6,670 bases of DNA from Sutterella sp. (GTDB taxonomy: Bacteria; Pseudomonadota; Gammaproteobacteria; Burkholderiales; Burkholderiaceae_F): contig DXSO01000093.1 in assembly GCA_019410445.1 (NCBI GenBank), forward strand, positions 1 to 6,670, given 5' to 3'. Shown one piece after another: positions 4,699-6,670 of this stretch. Position numbers and translations under genes: made by a program. The notes beneath the pieces were generated by a model. The model made no database searches. It was not told the origin of the DNA and was given only the letters and a program-made list of their open reading frames with translations. Every line of letters starts with the position of its first letter. Position 1 is the first letter of the stretch.

Positions 4699-6670
4699 CA
4701 GTAAGGCAAAACAAGCGTAAATTCAGTGCCAACGCCCACTTCACTTGCCACTGAAATAGTGCCTCCGTGAACATCAACAATGCCTTTCACAATAGCAAGT
4801 CCCAAACCAGTTCCGCCGCGCCTCCGTGCAATACTCATGTCGGCTTGAAAAAAGTGTTCAAAAATATAAGGCATCTTGCTTTTTGCAATCCCTACTCCAT
4901 TGTCTTTCACCCGAATTGCCACCCAATCCCCTTCTTTAGTAACGGTTACATGCACGCATGGATCTGCACCTTCACGGTGGTAACGAGCCGCATTATTAAA
5001 GAGGTTAATGAATACCTGTGTTATGCGTTCAGGATCAAAACGGAAGCATTCTGCTTCGGTATCAATACTTCGAGTCACGGTTATGGGATAACGGGCGTTC
5101 ACAATCTTGGCAGCACGATCAATGGGCGTTGCAATATGCATGATTCGTCTTTGCAGCTGAACCTTACCTTCCTCTAACCGAGAAATATCAAGCCAGTCAT
5201 CAACAAGGCTGCGCAGCCGAAAAGCTTCGTCCTGCATATCCTGCAGAATCTGGGAACGCTCTTCTTCTCCAATGCCAATTTGCGTAGCCAGAGTTTCTGC
5301 CTGAAGACGCAAAGCCGTAATCGGAGTTTTTAACTCGTGAGCAACCACCGAAATCAAGCGGTCCTTGATCTGCTCAACCTGAACATCCTGAGAGACATCT
5401 CGAAACACGATACCCATCGAAGGCTGCAAACCGTTTTTTTCTTCGGCACGGATATTGAAGGTGATAGCAACTAAAGTGCGCTCCGATTCTGTTGCATGAG
5501 GAATGCTGGTCAAACGATAGATTTCATCGCAAGCAAAAGATGTAATTTGAGGTTGCAATGCTGTTTTGGCATCCATTTTTTGCATTCCAGGAGCCAAACG
5601 AATCACGAAAGCAGATTTAAGCAGTGGCATCAAATATGGCCGCGGATGCGATGGGAGATCTAACCCCAAAATCGTGCTCAGGCAATCATTATGCTTCAGC
5701 AGAAGTCCATCGTGGTCTAGAATCGCCACACCTTCCGCCATAGAAGAAAATACTTCTTCGAGCATACGGTGCTGATTAGCAATGGACTGCAGCAATTGTT
5801 GATTGGAAAGAACCACTCCAAGCGAGCTCGCCAAAAGGTTTAGTCCGCGTAATGCTTCGGGATCATTTTCCACAGTGTGAGACGTTGCAAGCCACCCGAG
5901 AAGCCGTTTTTCAGCCAAAATGGGAATTAAGCATCGCTGCAGCGTCTCAGCTGAAGGTTCGGAATTTTGTTTTTTGGGTACAAAGTAGAGTTCTTTAAGC
6001 GACAAAATTTCTCGAATACGAACGATAGTTTCTTCAATGGATTTTCCTGCAGCTTGATTCAAAGGTGTCAAAAGCTTTTGCAGTGCCGAAAGTTCTGAAT
6101 TACGCTGTAAAAGCGTTTCAGTACGGCGAGCAACTTCCTGCTCCAGGTTGACATTTAACTGTTGCAGACGTTTTTGACTGTTGATCACAACCCCAGCCAC
6201 CTTGGCAAAACGCTCAGCGATTTCCAATAGTTCCGTGGGGCCTTTATGCTTAAGCTGCAAGGGCACCGGAGGTTTGCGCCCGGAACGTGTGAAGTCCTCA
6301 ATCATGTCGGTAAGGTATCCAACCGACAAAGACAACGGCCGACTAGCCAAAAAACCAATCACAAACACGCCAAAAAGCGCTGCCACAAAAAGAAAGCCGG
6401 AAGCAAACACCACAGAGCGCATCTGCCGGTCACGATCGGCTTGCATTTGATCAACCACTAGCAGCCAATCTGTGTCTGGCACTGGCACATACGCATGAAT
6501 GACGGCTATATTGCGTGTTCCTGGTGAGGTCCAAGTCGTTGTATATCCCTGAGTACGCTCCCTAATTTCGCTTTGGGACATGTCCAATGCATGCGAACCA
6601 TGCTGATTAGAGATTATGACATGGACCACCCACCTACCCAGTGCGTCACAACGAAGCGCTGCACGATAAT
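4698..6670 (-). CDS. Membrane sensor histidine kinase (Cache-like sensor, HAMP, GAF-like, PAS-like), 5' end outside window
   Basis: The partner kinase of the downstream regulator. The frame stays open to the right edge (upstream residues read YRAALRCDALGRW), so the N-terminus is missing. Numbering here counts from the codon at 6629. Residues 1-68 look like the end of a periplasmic Cache sensor (DWLLVVDQ near 54-61). A transmembrane helix (about 71-95) and a HAMP-like linker (97-146) follow, then a coiled coil (about 150-190). A GAF-like region (about 195-275) and a PAS-like region (about 288-415, starting EEVFSSMAEGVAILD) come next. The HisKA box has His431 in VVAHELKTP. The ATPase domain has the N box (Asn546), G1 DNGVG (576-580), an F box near 590-593 and G2 GGTGLG (605-610). 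All catalytic boxes are intact. It should autophosphorylate on His431 and pass the phosphate to Asp58 of the regulator. The ligand is unknown; Cache domains often bind amino or carboxylic acids. Confidence 0.95.
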   Translation of the reverse strand, partial: YRAALRCDALGRWVVHVIISNQHGSHALDMSQSEIRERTQGYTTTWTSPGTRNIAVIHAYVPVPDTDWLLVVDQMQADRDRQMRSVVFASGFLFVAALFGVFVIGFLASRPLSLSVGYLTDMIEDFTRSGRKPPVPLQLKHKGPTELLEIAERFAKVAGVVINSQKRLQQLNVNLEQEVARRTETLLQRNSELSALQKLLTPLNQAAGKSIEETIVRIREILSLKELYFVPKKQNSEPSAETLQRCLIPILAEKRLLGWLATSHTVENDPEALRGLNLLASSLGVVLSNQQLLQSIANQHRMLEEVFSSMAEGVAILDHDGLLLKHNDCLSTILGLDLPSHPRPYLMPLLKSAFVIRLAPGMQKMDAKTALQPQITSFACDEIYRLTSIPHATESERTLVAITFNIRAEEKNGLQPSMGIVFRDVSQDVQVEQIKDRLISVVAHELKTPITALRLQAETLATQIGIGEEERSQILQDMQDEAFRLRSLVDDWLDISRLEEGKVQLQRRIMHIATPIDRAAKIVNARYPITVTRSIDTEAECFRFDPERITQVFINLFNNAARYHREGADPCVHVTVTKEGDWVAIRVKDNGVGIAKSKMPYIFEHFFQADMSIARRRGGTGLGLAIVKGIVDVHGGTISVASEVGVGTEFTLVLPY

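Noticed and set aside
4767..5177. A 136-codon plus-strand frame opposite the kinase ATPase domain
   Set aside because: It lies wholly within the conserved kinase catalytic region and shows no domain of its own.
6627..6629. GTG at 6629 as the true start of the kinase
   Set aside because: The frame remains open to the window edge, upstream residues read as a continuation of the sensor domain, and a start here would leave only a fragment of the periplasmic sensor with no first membrane helix.

Overview
The window holds five protein genes, all on the minus strand, so transcription runs from right to left. In that order they are a sensor histidine kinase (cut by the right edge), an OmpR/PhoB-type response regulator, a membrane permease of the GntP/DcuC-like ion-transporter class, an L-asparaginase, and an amidase-signature-family amidase. 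I see no rRNA, tRNA, CRISPR array, insertion sequence or phage gene.

The organism is a Gram-negative-type bacterium. Gene style, moderate base composition and the combination of an AMI1-like amidase, asparaginase and dicarboxylate-type permease would fit a betaproteobacterium of the Burkholderiales, possibly a gut Sutterellaceae-like species. This is a judgement from general family resemblance, not from a marker gene.

Layout: positions 1-137 are AT-rich noncoding DNA with a weak terminator candidate. The amidase (138-1322, possibly starting at 1406) lies downstream of the asparaginase (1445-2437), which follows the permease (2517-3800) after a 79-nt gap. A 160-nt regulatory gap (3801-3960) separates this group from the two-component pair. 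The regulator (3961-4686) starts 11 nt after the stop of the kinase (4698-6670), and its ribosome binding site touches that stop.

How they may work together: the kinase has a periplasmic sensor, apparently the end of a Cache domain, plus GAF-like and PAS-like cytoplasmic regions. It would phosphorylate the regulator. The permease would import or exchange a small carboxylate or amino acid. The asparaginase would release aspartate and ammonia, and the amidase would release ammonia from another amide. A link between the two-component pair and the amide-degrading group is inferred only from adjacency and the structured gap between them.

The most notable noncoding signal is in that gap. A perfect 10-bp inverted repeat with a 4-nt loop lies 31 nt before the permease start, and its 9-nt core is repeated exactly across the permease start codon. 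The transcript could therefore form two mutually exclusive pairings, one of which hides the start codon.
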